In this document: positions 32,912-40,934 of the stretch, one piece after another
Numbering within the stretch: position 1 is the first letter of the stretch
Layout of the letters: the number at the start of each line of letters is the position of its first letter
NCBI GenBank assembly: GCA_024638445.1
Contig: JAHEKH010000016.1
Coordinates: 1 to 41,117 of the forward strand
DNA length: 41,117 nucleotides
Reading direction: 5' to 3'
Source: Gammaproteobacteria bacterium
GTDB lineage: Bacteria > Pseudomonadota > Gammaproteobacteria > Steroidobacterales > JABDKV01
The notes under the pieces: generated by a model
The model's input: only the letters and a program-made list of their open reading frames with translations
Databases searched by the model: none
Told to the model about the DNA's origin: nothing
Position numbers and translations under genes: made by a program

Positions 32912-33739
32912 TTAGTCCTTTCCGAACTCGTCGGCCAGTTCGATGGCACGGTCGCGTGCCCGGCCGATCGCGGTTTCAATCAGGCTGGACAAGGCATCGC
33001 TGTCCAGGACTTCCAGTGCAGCCGCCGTCGTCCCGCCGGGCGAGGTGACCTGGTGACGCAGCGTTGCGAGATCTTCGCTGGTCTCCAGCGCCATGCGTGC
33101 CGCACCCAGCGCCGTTTCGACGGTCAGCAGCCGGGCGATGTCGGGCGCCAGCCCGGTTTTCCTGGCTGCGGCAGCTATCTGTTCCATGAAAAGGAAAAAA
33201 TAAGCGGGGCCGCTGCCGGACACCGCGGTGACTGCATCCATTAGCCCCTCGTCGTCGAGCCAGACCACGGCACCGACGGCACGCAGTATGGATTCCGCCA
33301 TCTCCCGCTGTGTTTCGCTGGCCTGTTGGTTTGCGTACAGGGCGGCTACGCCGCTGCGTAACAGCGCAGGTGTGTTGGGCATAGCCCGCACAATGGCTGC
33401 ATTGCCGCCGAGCCAGCGACGTATGTCCGGTTCGCGGATACCGGCCGCAATCGAGATCACCAGCGTCTTGCGCTCGGTTACCGTCGCGGCAATTTCCCCG
33501 GCGACGGCACGCAGCACCTGGGGCTTGACCGCGGTGACGACGACGTCGGCTGCAGCCGCCGCGTCGGAGTTGGCGGCGTAAGTCCGGATCCGGAAGTTTC
33601 GCGCGAGGGCGTCGCGCTGAGTCTCATCAGGATCGGCGGCGCAGATGCTTTCGGGCGATGCGCCGTCAGCGATCAGCCCGCCAATCAGGCTGCGCGCCAT
33701 ATTGCCCGCGCCAATGAAACAGATTGTCTTGTCGCGCAT
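32912..33739 (-). CDS. proC: Pyrroline-5-carboxylate reductase
   Basis: Catalyses the last step of proline synthesis, reducing pyrroline-5-carboxylate with NADPH. The 275-residue protein begins with the Rossmann segment KTICFIGAGNMARSLIGGL, has VTAVKPQVLRAVAGEI and the signature region VTAVSGSGPAYFFLFMEQI, and ends with the oligomer-forming QVTSPGGTTAAALEVLDS. Length is normal. It sits in the order yggS-proC-yggT. A 21-bp-armed inverted repeat separates it from yggS. Confidence 0.95.
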   Translation of the reverse strand: MRDKTICFIGAGNMARSLIGGLIADGASPESICAADPDETQRDALARNFRIRTYAANSDAAAAADVVVTAVKPQVLRAVAGEIAATVTERKTLVISIAAGIREPDIRRWLGGNAAIVRAMPNTPALLRSGVAALYANQQASETQREMAESILRAVGAVVWLDDEGLMDAVTAVSGSGPAYFFLFMEQIAAAARKTGLAPDIARLLTVETALGAARMALETSEDLATLRHQVTSPGGTTAAALEVLDSDALSSLIETAIGRARDRAIELADEFGKD

Positions 33740-33794
33740 TCGGTTTCGACCCCGATTAATGAGTGCCTAGGATAACCATCGCCATGCGTCCGGG

Positions 33795-33853
33795 CTAGCC
33801 TGCATGATTCATGAGGGAACGCGAGGAGTGCTCTCGTGAATCATGCAGGCTAG
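33795..33853. repeat. Long imperfect inverted repeat between yggS and proC
   Basis: Arms of 21 nt (33795-33815 and 33833-33853) are reverse complements at 20 of 21 positions, with a 17-nt spacer. The motif TGCATGATTCATGAG is part of one arm. The right arm contains the yggS stop codon. There is no T-run. It could be a dispersed extragenic palindrome or a structure that shields the 3' end of yggS mRNA. Copies elsewhere in the genome cannot be seen here. Confidence 0.8.
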
Positions 33854-34533
33854 TCACGCTCGCCAAAGATTGCAGTGCCGACCCGTATCATCGTCGAGCC
33901 GGCAGCTATGGCGGCTTCCATGTCGCCGGTCGTGCCCATCGACAGGGTGTCGAGTTCGTAACCGGCCTGCCGTAATGACTCATAAATACCGTATGTCTTG
34001 TCGAAGTGCTCACGCTGCAGCTGCGGATCGGTTTCCAGCGGCGGCATGCACATCAGGCCGCGCAGGCGCAGATGCGGCAATTCGCTGATCGTCGCCGCCA
34101 GCGCCGGCAGATCCTCCGGTGCCGCGCCCGGGCGCTGCGGATCGTCACCCAATGCGACCTGCAGACAGACTTCGAGCGGCGCCTGGTGCGCGCCGCGATG
34201 CTGGTTCAGGCGCCGCGCGATGCGCTCCCGGTCGACGGTCTGGACCCAGTCAAAGTGGCTGGCGATCGCGCGGGTCTTGTTGGACTGGACCCGGCCGATG
34301 AAATGCCAGCACGCATTCTGCCCGGAAAGCGTCTGGATTTTGACGGTGGCTTCCTGTAGATAGTTTTCACCGAAGTCGCGTTGGCCGGCTTCGAGGGCCT
34401 CGCGGATCATCCGGGCGGGCTTGGCCTTCGATACGGCCACCAGGCGGATACGGGCGTGATCCCGGCCTGCCGCTGCCGCGGCCGCAGCGATACGATCGTG
34501 GATTTCTCTAAGTGTGACTGTGACTTCCGTCAT
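33850..34533 (-). CDS. yggS: YggS/PROSC-type PLP homeostasis protein
   Basis: A 227-residue PLP-binding single-domain protein that helps keep free PLP and amino acid levels in balance. The lysine that binds PLP is in RLVAVSKAKPARMI, followed by QRDFGENYLQEA, and the C-terminal phosphate-binding segment is LSMGTTGDMEAAIAAGSTMIRVGTAIFGERD. The ATG has no strong ribosome binding site. It is divergent from pilT, with 109 nt between the two starts, which is the arrangement in many gammaproteobacteria. Confidence 0.95.
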   Translation of the reverse strand: MTEVTVTLREIHDRIAAAAAAAGRDHARIRLVAVSKAKPARMIREALEAGQRDFGENYLQEATVKIQTLSGQNACWHFIGRVQSNKTRAIASHFDWVQTVDRERIARRLNQHRGAHQAPLEVCLQVALGDDPQRPGAAPEDLPALAATISELPHLRLRGLMCMPPLETDPQLQREHFDKTYGIYESLRQAGYELDTLSMGTTGDMEAAIAAGSTMIRVGTAIFGERD

Positions 34534-34642
34534 ACTGGCATAACGCCCGCTCGGCTATACTACGCCGCGCGCAGTGGTCAGGTGCGAGCGGCGATAACGC
34601 AACTCTTTGTTTTGCCTGATGTAACTCACGCAAGGATATCGT

Positions 34643-35683
34643 ATGGCTGTTGACATTTCGCAACTTCTTGCTTTTGGCGTCAAGAACGACGCCTCGGACC
34701 TCCACCTGTCGGCGGGCATGCCGCCCATGATCCGGGTGGATGGCGACATGAAACGTATCAATATGCCGTCGCTCGAGCACAAAGAAGTGCACAGCATGGT
34801 GTACGACATCATGAATGACAAGCAGCGCAAGGACTTCGAGGAATTCCTGGAGACCGACTTCTCCTTCGAAATTCCCGGCCTCGCCCGTTTTCGTGTCAAC
34901 GCCTATAACCAGAATCGCGGCGCCGGCGCCGTGTTCCGGACCATTCCCTCGAAGATCTTAAGCCTCGAAGATCTCAACGCACCGAAGAGCTTCAAGGAAA
35001 TCGCCCTGACCGCACGTGGCATCGTCCTGGTGACTGGTCCGACCGGTTCGGGTAAGTCCACCACGCTGGCGGCGATGATCGACTACATCAACGACACCCG
35101 CCCGGATCACGTCCTCACCGTCGAGGATCCGATCGAGTTCGTGCACGAGAGCAAGAAGTGCCTGATCAACCAGCGCGAGGTGCATCGCGACACGCTGGGC
35201 TTTAACGAGGCACTTCGTTCGGCGCTGCGCGAAGACCCGGATGTCATCCTGGTCGGCGAGATGCGCGATCTCGAAACGATCCGCCTTGCGCTGACCGCGG
35301 CCGAAACCGGTCACCTGGTGTTCGGCACCCTGCACACCAGTTCCGCCGCCAAGACCATCGACCGTATTGTCGACGTGTTTCCCGCGGGCGAGAAAGAAAT
35401 GGTTCGGTCGATGCTGTCGGAATCGCTGCGCGCGGTGATTTCGCAGACGCTGCTGAAGAAAAACGGCGGCGGCCGGATAGCGGCGCACGAAATCATGATT
35501 GGCACACCGGCAATCCGAAACCTGATCCGCGAAGGCAAGATCGCGCAGATGTACTCGGCGATCCAGACCGGTCAGCAAAGCGGCATGCAGACCCTGGACC
35601 AGTGCCTGCAGGATGTCGTCAAGGCCGGCCTCGTGTCCCGCGAGGAAGCTCGCTACAAGGCAGTTAACAAAGAGAACTTCTAG
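34643..35683 (+). CDS. pilT: Type IV pilus retraction ATPase PilT
   Basis: Hexameric ATPase that disassembles type IV pili and drives twitching and DNA uptake. Canonical length (346). It shows DASDLHLSAGMPPMIRVDGD, Walker A GPTGSGKSTTLAAM, the Asp box LTVEDPIEFVH, Walker B VILVGEMRDLETI, the His box TGHLVFGTLHTSSAAKT and the PilT-specific retraction motif AIRNLIREGKIAQM. AAGGAT lies before the ATG; TATACT (about 34555) could be the -10. It starts a run of three related ATPases. A 40-nt tract at Walker A is identical to pilU. Confidence 0.96.
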   Translation: MAVDISQLLAFGVKNDASDLHLSAGMPPMIRVDGDMKRINMPSLEHKEVHSMVYDIMNDKQRKDFEEFLETDFSFEIPGLARFRVNAYNQNRGAGAVFRTIPSKILSLEDLNAPKSFKEIALTARGIVLVTGPTGSGKSTTLAAMIDYINDTRPDHVLTVEDPIEFVHESKKCLINQREVHRDTLGFNEALRSALREDPDVILVGEMRDLETIRLALTAAETGHLVFGTLHTSSAAKTIDRIVDVFPAGEKEMVRSMLSESLRAVISQTLLKKNGGGRIAAHEIMIGTPAIRNLIREGKIAQMYSAIQTGQQSGMQTLDQCLQDVVKAGLVSREEARYKAVNKENF

Positions 35684-35710
35684 CCCCGGGGGCACTTGGA
35701 GAACGACCAG

Positions 35711-36871
35711 ATGGAACGAGACCAGGCAATTAAGCTCATGCGTGAGCTGCTGCAAAAGATGGTCGACAGCGAGGCCTCGGATCTTTTTATTACCGCGGGC
35801 TTTCCGCCGGCTCTCAAGGTCGACGGGCTCGTCAAACCGGTGGCCCAGACCGGTCTGACCGCTACCCAGAGCGCCGCGCTCGTCCGTTCGATCATGAACG
35901 ACAAGCAGAGCAAGGAATTCGATTCCACCAAGGAATGCAATTTCGCCATCAGCCCCAAGCCGATTGGCCGGTTTCGCGTCAACGCGTTTATCCAGCAAGG
36001 CATGATGGGCGCAGTCCTGCGCCGGATCACCACCGATATCCCTGAATTCGATCAGCTGCGGCTGCCACCGATTCTCAAGGACGTGGTGATGGGTAAACGC
36101 GGGCTGGTGATCATCGTCGGCGGCACCGGTTCGGGTAAGTCCACCACGCTGGCGGCGATGATCGGTCACCGCAACGCGAACTCCCGGGGACACATTGTCA
36201 CGATCGAGGACCCGGTCGAATACGTGCATCCCCACCTGGGTTGCGTGATAACCCAGCGTGAGGTCGGGGTCGATACCGACTCCTGGCACATGGCATTGAA
36301 AAACACCTTGCGCCAGGCGCCCGACGTCATCCTGATCGGCGAGATTCGCGATCGCGACACAATGGAGTACGGCGTCCAGTTCGCGGAAACCGGTCACCTG
36401 TGCCTGGCTACGCTGCACGCCAACAGCGCCAACCAGGCGCTCGACCGGATCATCAACTTCTTCCCCGAGGAGCGCCGCGACCAGCTGCTGATGGACCTGT
36501 CGCTCAACATCAAGGGGCTGATTTCGCAGCGCCTGATCCCGCTGGAAAACGGCACCGGCCGGATTGCCGCGATGGAAATCATGCTGAATTCGCCGCTCAT
36601 CGCCGACCTGATCTTCAAGGGCGAGGTAGCCCAGATCAAGGAAGTCATGGCCAAGTCCAACCGGCTTGGCATGAAGACCTTTGACCAGGCGTTGTTCGAT
36701 CTTTACGAAGAAGGCCTGATTGCCTACGAAGACGCGTTGCGCAATGCAGACTCGAAGAACGAGCTGCGGCTGCGTATCAAGCTGGAGAGCAAGCGCGAGT
36801 TCCAGGCTAGCGAAGAGGGCGGCCAGTCACTTCGTATCATGGACAATGAGTCAGGCGGCTCGCACTTCTGA
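35711..36871 (+). CDS. pilU: PilT-dependent retraction ATPase PilU
   Basis: Second retraction ATPase, normally working with PilT. 386 residues, with EASDLFITAGFPPALKVDG, Walker A GGTGSGKSTTLAAM, VTIEDPVEYVH, Walker B VILIGEIRDRDTM and the His box TGHLCLATLHANSANQA. The PilT AIRNLIRE motif is replaced by PLIADLIFKGEVAQI, as in PilU. The C-terminal tail is extended. I use ATG 35711, which has GGAG 9 nt upstream, over the track's TTG at 35696, whose own GGAG would lie inside the coding region. It is 27 nt after pilT. Confidence 0.93.
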   Translation: MERDQAIKLMRELLQKMVDSEASDLFITAGFPPALKVDGLVKPVAQTGLTATQSAALVRSIMNDKQSKEFDSTKECNFAISPKPIGRFRVNAFIQQGMMGAVLRRITTDIPEFDQLRLPPILKDVVMGKRGLVIIVGGTGSGKSTTLAAMIGHRNANSRGHIVTIEDPVEYVHPHLGCVITQREVGVDTDSWHMALKNTLRQAPDVILIGEIRDRDTMEYGVQFAETGHLCLATLHANSANQALDRIINFFPEERRDQLLMDLSLNIKGLISQRLIPLENGTGRIAAMEIMLNSPLIADLIFKGEVAQIKEVMAKSNRLGMKTFDQALFDLYEEGLIAYEDALRNADSKNELRLRIKLESKREFQASEEGGQSLRIMDNESGGSHF

Positions 36872-36885
36872 TCGCCGGAACCTGA

Positions 36886-37941
36886 ATGAATACAGAACCA
36901 CTGTTCAAGCTGATGGTGGAGAAGCAGGCGTCTGACCTGTTTTTCACCCCCTACGCCCCCGTGATGGTCAAGATCGAGGGCAAGATCATTCCGGTCAACC
37001 AGACCGAGCTGACACCGAAGATGATCAAGCAGGCGGCGCTCGCGTTGATGAACGACGACCAGGTCGACACCTTCGCCCGCGAGCTGGAGATCGATTTCGC
37101 GATCTCCGAGCCCGGCCTGGGCCGCTTTCGTGTCAACGTGTTTCACCAGCGTGGCAACCCGGCCATGGTCATGCGTTACATCACCGGCGAGCTGCCGCGG
37201 CTCGATGAGCTGGGTGTCCCCCAGGTCCTGAAAGACTTGTCAATGCGCAAGCGCGGCATGATCCTGATGGTCGGCGCAACCGGCTCGGGTAAGTCCACGA
37301 CGCTGGCGGGGATGATCAATCACCGCAACGAGAACAGCGCCAACCATATCCTCACGATCGAGGACCCTATTGAATTCCTGCACCCGAACAAGCGCTCGAT
37401 CATCAACCAGCGTGAGATCGGCGTCGACACCAAGTCGTATGCAAGGGCGCTGAAAAGCGCAATGCGCGAGGCGCCCGACGTCATTCTCGTCGGCGAAATT
37501 CGCGAGCGTGAAACCATGGAGGCCGCGATTGCCCTCGCCGGCACCGGTCACCTGGCCATCTCGACCCTGCACGCCAACAACACGGCCGAAACCCTCGACC
37601 GGATCATCAACATGTTCCCGCAGGCCCAGCACGCCCAGATCCTGATGGACCTGGCGCAATATCTGCGGGCAATCGTTTCGCAGCGGCTGGTCCCGGCCAA
37701 AGACGGCAAGCGGGTGGCCGCGGTCGAGGTCATGATCAATACGCCGCACATCGCCGACCTGATCAAGGCCGGCGATATCCATGGCGTGAAAGAGGCGCAT
37801 CGCGACAGCTCCGAGCCGGGGATGCAGACTTTCGACGATTCGCTCTACCAGCTGTATCGTGACGGCCGTATCGAGCTGGAGGCTGCGTTGCTCAACGCCG
37901 ACTCGCGCGCCAACCTGGAAGCGAAGATCAATTTCGGCTGA
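36886..37941 (+). CDS. Third PilT/PilU-family ATPase
   Basis: A further 351-residue retraction-type ATPase: QASDLFFTPYAPVMVKIEGK, Walker A GATGSGKSTTLAGM, LTIEDPIEFLH, Walker B VILVGEIRERETM and the His box TGHLAISTLHANNTAET. The position of the AIRNLIRE motif reads HIADLIKAGDIHGVKEAH, so it is PilU-like. It differs clearly from the other two along its length, so it is an old paralogue, not a recent copy. It starts 14 nt after pilU and ends at an intrinsic terminator, so pilT, pilU and this gene look like one operon. Whether it retracts another pilus or tunes PilT is unknown. Confidence 0.9.
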   Translation: MNTEPLFKLMVEKQASDLFFTPYAPVMVKIEGKIIPVNQTELTPKMIKQAALALMNDDQVDTFARELEIDFAISEPGLGRFRVNVFHQRGNPAMVMRYITGELPRLDELGVPQVLKDLSMRKRGMILMVGATGSGKSTTLAGMINHRNENSANHILTIEDPIEFLHPNKRSIINQREIGVDTKSYARALKSAMREAPDVILVGEIRERETMEAAIALAGTGHLAISTLHANNTAETLDRIINMFPQAQHAQILMDLAQYLRAIVSQRLVPAKDGKRVAAVEVMINTPHIADLIKAGDIHGVKEAHRDSSEPGMQTFDDSLYQLYRDGRIELEAALLNADSRANLEAKINFG

Positions 37942-37963
37942 TAGCCATTGATCGCAAGAACCG

Positions 37964-37989
37964 AAGGGACGGCCCGGCCGTCCCTTTTT
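37964..37989 (+). terminator. Intrinsic terminator after the pil ATPase operon
   Basis: AAGGGACGG (37964-37972) pairs with CCGTCCCTT (37978-37986) around CCCGG, followed by a T-run. It lies between the convergent ends of the third ATPase gene and the PyrK-like gene. The minus-strand side has no comparable T-run, so it mainly serves the pil operon. Confidence 0.9.
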
Positions 37990-38001
37990 CGTTTCAGGCG
38001 A

Positions 38002-38880
38002 TCAGAACACCAGGGCGGCGTCGAAGACCGGCCCGTCCACGCAGACGCGTTTCATCGCCAGGCCCTCGGGGGTGCGAACTTCCACCGCGCAGCCGGCGCA
38101 GCCACCGACCGCGCAGGCCATGTATTCCTCCAGCGAGACCTGGCAGGGCAGATCGAAATCGCGCGCAACGCCGGCGGCCGCGCGCAGCATCGGTGTCGGC
38201 CCGCAGGCGAAAATCTCGATCTCGTTTCGCGTTGTTTCATCGAGCGAATCCAGCCACACACGGGCCAGCTCGGTGACAAAACCGTCGTAGCAGCCGGCAA
38301 AACCGCTGAAACTGGCCAACCGGCTGGGGATACCCCAGTCGTCGAGTAGCGGCATGCAGCCAATGACACCATCGGGGATCCCGGGCACCAGGAGTTTCGA
38401 CGGGCGAGTGCGAAACGGAAAAGGAATTTCCGAACCCATGAACACCATGGGGTTCCAGCGGCCGGAATCGTTTTTCAGCCACTCGGAGAGAAACACCATC
38501 GGCGGGATGCCGACACCGCCACCGATCAGGACGGTCCGTGGGCGCTCCGGGTGCGGGCGAAACGGCTGGCCGATCGGGCCGATCAGGCTCACGGTGTCGC
38601 CGGGACGACGCGAGGCGAGATGACGCAGGCCGTCGCCGACAATCTTGTAGAGAAACTCCACCCAGCCGGCGTCAGCATCGGCCCGCATGATCGACAGCGG
38701 CCGGCGCATCGGGACTGCCGGGTCGCAGGTGAGATGGCCAAAGCAACCCGGTTGCGCGCGGGCAGCGCATTTCGGTGCCTCGAGACGCAGCACGAACTGG
38801 TCTCCGGGATACGCGCGCTGCTCCACGACGACGCCTTCCTCGACGTGGATCGTGCCGCGATGAGGTTTATCGTTGGTCAT
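38002..38880 (-). CDS. PyrK-like FAD/NAD/[2Fe-2S] electron-transfer protein
   Basis: A 292-residue flavo-iron-sulfur protein resembling the electron-transfer subunit of dihydroorotate dehydrogenase type B. The FAD part has MRRPLSIM, the NAD part TVLIGGGVGIPPMVFL, and the C-terminal cluster YMACAVGGCAGCAVEV then KRVCVDGPVF holds the four Cys of a [2Fe-2S] centre. No PyrD type 1B partner is in the window. Its gene follows ruvX with a 1-nt stop-start overlap (TGATG), in the place where Pseudomonas has pyrR-pyrB-pyrC, so a link to pyrimidine synthesis is suggested by context. I use the ATG at 38880 rather than the track's TTG at 38883. Confidence 0.82.
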   Translation of the reverse strand: MTNDKPHRGTIHVEEGVVVEQRAYPGDQFVLRLEAPKCAARAQPGCFGHLTCDPAVPMRRPLSIMRADADAGWVEFLYKIVGDGLRHLASRRPGDTVSLIGPIGQPFRPHPERPRTVLIGGGVGIPPMVFLSEWLKNDSGRWNPMVFMGSEIPFPFRTRPSKLLVPGIPDGVIGCMPLLDDWGIPSRLASFSGFAGCYDGFVTELARVWLDSLDETTRNEIEIFACGPTPMLRAAAGVARDFDLPCQVSLEEYMACAVGGCAGCAVEVRTPEGLAMKRVCVDGPVFDAALVF

Positions 38881-39344
38881 CAATCGTGCCTTTCGTGCCC
38901 GGTTTGTGCCAGCCAGCTTTCCAGGATCAGTCGCGCCGCAATACGGTCACTGTCATCGCGCCTGACCCGGCGACGCAGCATCCCGCTTCTGCGCTGATGA
39001 CGCAACTCGGCATCCGCTTCCCGGGAGGTCAGGCTCTCGTCGACAAGTTCGACCGGCAGCCCGTAGCGCTCGCCCAGCGCCGCACCGAAAGCACGGGCGG
39101 CCTTGCCGGTGTCGCTCTCGCGGCCGTCGGCGTGGTGCGGGACACCGACCACGAGCACGACAGGTCGCCATTCCCCGACCAGTGAATCCAGCTTTGCCCA
39201 GTCGGGCTCGCCGTCGCGCGCCGCGACCGTATCGAGACCGGATGCCGTGCGGGGTTCGCGCTCGCCAACCGCGACGCCAATGCGGCGGCCACCGTAGTCA
39301 AAAGCCAGGATCGTACCGCGCGGCGGAACGCCGGACGGATTCAC
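38880..39344 (-). CDS. ruvX: Holliday junction resolvase-like protein RuvX (YqgF)
   Basis: A 154-residue RNase H-fold nuclease, in E. coli tied to 16S rRNA 5' processing and to a Holliday-junction resolvase fold. It begins with the catalytic-Asp strand GTILAFDYGGRRIGVAVGE, then LVVGVPHHADGRES, VELVDESLTSREADAEL and the last acidic site RDDSDRIAARLILESWL. The start is GTG at 39344 overlapping the yqgE stop (GTGA); the ORF track runs further back through yqgE. The gene order yqgE-ruvX is the usual one. Confidence 0.92.
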   Translation of the reverse strand: MNPSGVPPRGTILAFDYGGRRIGVAVGEREPRTASGLDTVAARDGEPDWAKLDSLVGEWRPVVLVVGVPHHADGRESDTGKAARAFGAALGERYGLPVELVDESLTSREADAELRHQRRSGMLRRRVRRDDSDRIAARLILESWLAQTGHERHD

Positions 39345-39904
39345 GCGTGGCCGGCCTCGCTGGAGATGCGGTCTATATCGACGCCGACCAGCTGCGCGGC
39401 CGCCTGCCAGCGGTTGTCGTAGGGCGTGGAGAAGATGATTTCGCCGCTGGCCGGAACGCTGAGCCAGGCGTTGGCCTGCATTTCGGCCTCGAGCTGACCG
39501 GCCGTCCAGCCGGCGTAACCGAGGGCCACCAGCGATTCCTGGGGCCCGTCGCCGCTGGCAATTGCCGTCAGGATATCGCGGGAGGTCGTCACGCCGATCT
39601 CGTCGGAGACGCGCAACGTGGATTCCCATTCGTTGTCGGGGTGGTGCAGAACAAAGCCGCGCTCCTGCTGCACCGGACCGCCGTTGAGCACGTGGCGCTC
39701 GGCGACTTCGCTGGCCGGTTCGCTCAGCTCGAGCTGCTCGAATATCTCGCCCATCTTCACGGTCATCGGCCGATTGATGACAATGCCCAGCGCACCGTCC
39801 TGGTTGTGTTCGCAAATCAGTGTGACGGTACGCTTGAAGTTCGGGTCGCCCAGTGCCGGCATGGCGATGAGCAGCTGGTTGGTAAGTCCGTCGAAAGCGT
39901 TCAT
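39341..39904 (-). CDS. yqgE: YqgE/AlgH family protein
   Basis: A 187-residue UPF0301 (YqgE/AlgH) protein: FDGLTNQLLIAMPALGDPNFKRTV, the core ICEHNQDGALGIVINRPM and VLNGGPVQQERGFVLH, then GYAGWTAGQLEAEM and AWLSVPAS. Function not settled; AlgH was linked to alginate regulation in Pseudomonas. ATG 39904 is chosen because GGAGAC precedes it and it matches the family start; the track start adds 33 codons. It lies 38 nt after the TonB-like gene and overlaps ruvX. Confidence 0.94.
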   Translation of the reverse strand: MNAFDGLTNQLLIAMPALGDPNFKRTVTLICEHNQDGALGIVINRPMTVKMGEIFEQLELSEPASEVAERHVLNGGPVQQERGFVLHHPDNEWESTLRVSDEIGVTTSRDILTAIASGDGPQESLVALGYAGWTAGQLEAEMQANAWLSVPASGEIIFSTPYDNRWQAAAQLVGVDIDRISSEAGHA

Positions 39905-39942
39905 GTCTCCAGTATCCACGTTGTCAGGTTCCTGACAAGCGC

Positions 39943-40833
39943 TTAGACATCCGAGTCGGGCCGGGGTTTCACCGCCGCTGACTGGCCCTCGATAAACTGC
40001 CATTCATAGACGAAACGCAGGACATCGTATTGATTTTGCAGGTCTATCGGGAATGGATCGAAAGGGGAAGACATGCGCAGTATCTGTACTGCTGCTTCGT
40101 CTACCGCGCGAACCCGCGACGAACGGCGAACGACGATATCGTGCAGGTGGCCGTCAGAGCGCACCGCCACTTCCAGTACGGGGTTCTCGGCGCGCGCCCC
40201 GAGTTCATTCAGCGCGGGGAAGTTCAGTGTGCCGACCTGCTCGATCTTGCGTTTCCAGCCGGCCAGGTAGCCGGCAATCTCCGATTCACGCGTGCTGACC
40301 GAAACGATTTTCTCGCGCGGGTCGTCGTCGCGGCTGCGGGTTTCGTCGTAGACGTCGCTCAGCGGCACATCCAGCGACGGCGCGCTCTGCATCAGGATGG
40401 CTTCTTCTCGCTGCGAATCGGTTTCGCGCAGCGAGATCAGCGAAAACGCCGACAGTGAGCGGGTAACGACCAGTTCCAGTGTCGGATCCTCCGGCCCCGG
40501 GCGACTGCGTTCCGGTGCGGTGCCATCGGGCACACCGGCGGAATCGGCTGGCGCGGGTTCCGCCGACCGGCTGGCGGGTGTAACCCGCTCGCTGGTGTTG
40601 CCCGCGCCGAGGCTGTTTTCCATCGACAGGTAGCGGGCAGTCTCGTTGGTTTCCGCGGTCGGCGTGATGCTGTTGACCAGCACCACTTCGAGGGTCGGGT
40701 CGACGACGCTGTCCGGGAAGAGGCCGGCGTTGAACGAGATGCCGAGTATCAGCAGGCCATGAAACAGGGTCGCGATGAACAGCGTGGACACCAGCCGGTC
40801 GTTCGCCGCGTTTTCCGCGACGGCGAAACGCAT
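39943..40833 (-). CDS. TonB-like energy transducer (TonB3 type)
   Basis: A 296-residue TonB-family protein: cytoplasmic start, one membrane helix (LVSTLFIATLFHGLLILGI), a long Pro/Ser/Glu-rich periplasmic spacer and a C-terminal TonB domain (YLAGWKRKIEQVGTLNFPAL, LEVAVRSDGHLHDIVVRRSS, AVQILRMSSPFDPFPID). It lies in the order tonB3-yqgE-ruvX known from Pseudomonas, where TonB3 affects twitching and pilus assembly. I prefer ATG 40833 with GAAGG upstream, because a TATAAT at 40876-40881 would begin transcription at the track's ATG (40869), leaving no leader for it. If leaderless, 40869 is correct and adds 12 residues. Confidence 0.85.
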   Translation of the reverse strand: MRFAVAENAANDRLVSTLFIATLFHGLLILGISFNAGLFPDSVVDPTLEVVLVNSITPTAETNETARYLSMENSLGAGNTSERVTPASRSAEPAPADSAGVPDGTAPERSRPGPEDPTLELVVTRSLSAFSLISLRETDSQREEAILMQSAPSLDVPLSDVYDETRSRDDDPREKIVSVSTRESEIAGYLAGWKRKIEQVGTLNFPALNELGARAENPVLEVAVRSDGHLHDIVVRRSSRVRAVDEAAVQILRMSSPFDPFPIDLQNQYDVLRFVYEWQFIEGQSAAVKPRPDSDV

Positions 40834-40875
40834 CGATTCGCGGCCTTCGGCGATCAGTTCCTGTTGCATTACAAA

Positions 40876-40881
40876 ATTATA
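40876..40881 (-). promoter_or_regulatory. Candidate -10 element of the tonB3-yqgE-ruvX operon
   Basis: A perfect TATAAT on the minus strand lies 6 nt before the track ATG of the TonB-like gene. No good -35 is found at 16-18 nt. It predicts a start at about 40869, which is why the downstream ATG 40833 is preferred. Confidence 0.45.
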
Positions 40882-40896
40882 CCGCGCGATTGACCG

Positions 40897-40920
40897 CAGG
40901 AGCGGCTTCCGGCCGCGATC
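40897..40920. repeat. REP-like palindrome
   Basis: GCGGC-ttccg-GCCGC (40902-40916) sits in the context AGGAGCGGCTTCCGGCCGCG. This closely resembles the extragenic palindromes of Pseudomonas, Xanthomonas and relatives (GGAGCGGCTT-x-GCCGCG type). It lies in the intergenic space beyond the tonB-like gene. Such elements are spread by RAYT transposases, none of which is in this window. Confidence 0.7.
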
Positions 40921-40934
40921 ACTCGGGCTTTTTT

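Noticed and set aside
34505-34525. TGTGACTGTGACTT near the yggS start
   Set aside because: The left half matches a CRP site but the right half does not, and it lies inside the yggS coding region.
34958-36418. 486-codon minus-strand ORF
   Set aside because: Shadow across pilT and pilU; long only because of the high GC content and the codon bias of the real genes.
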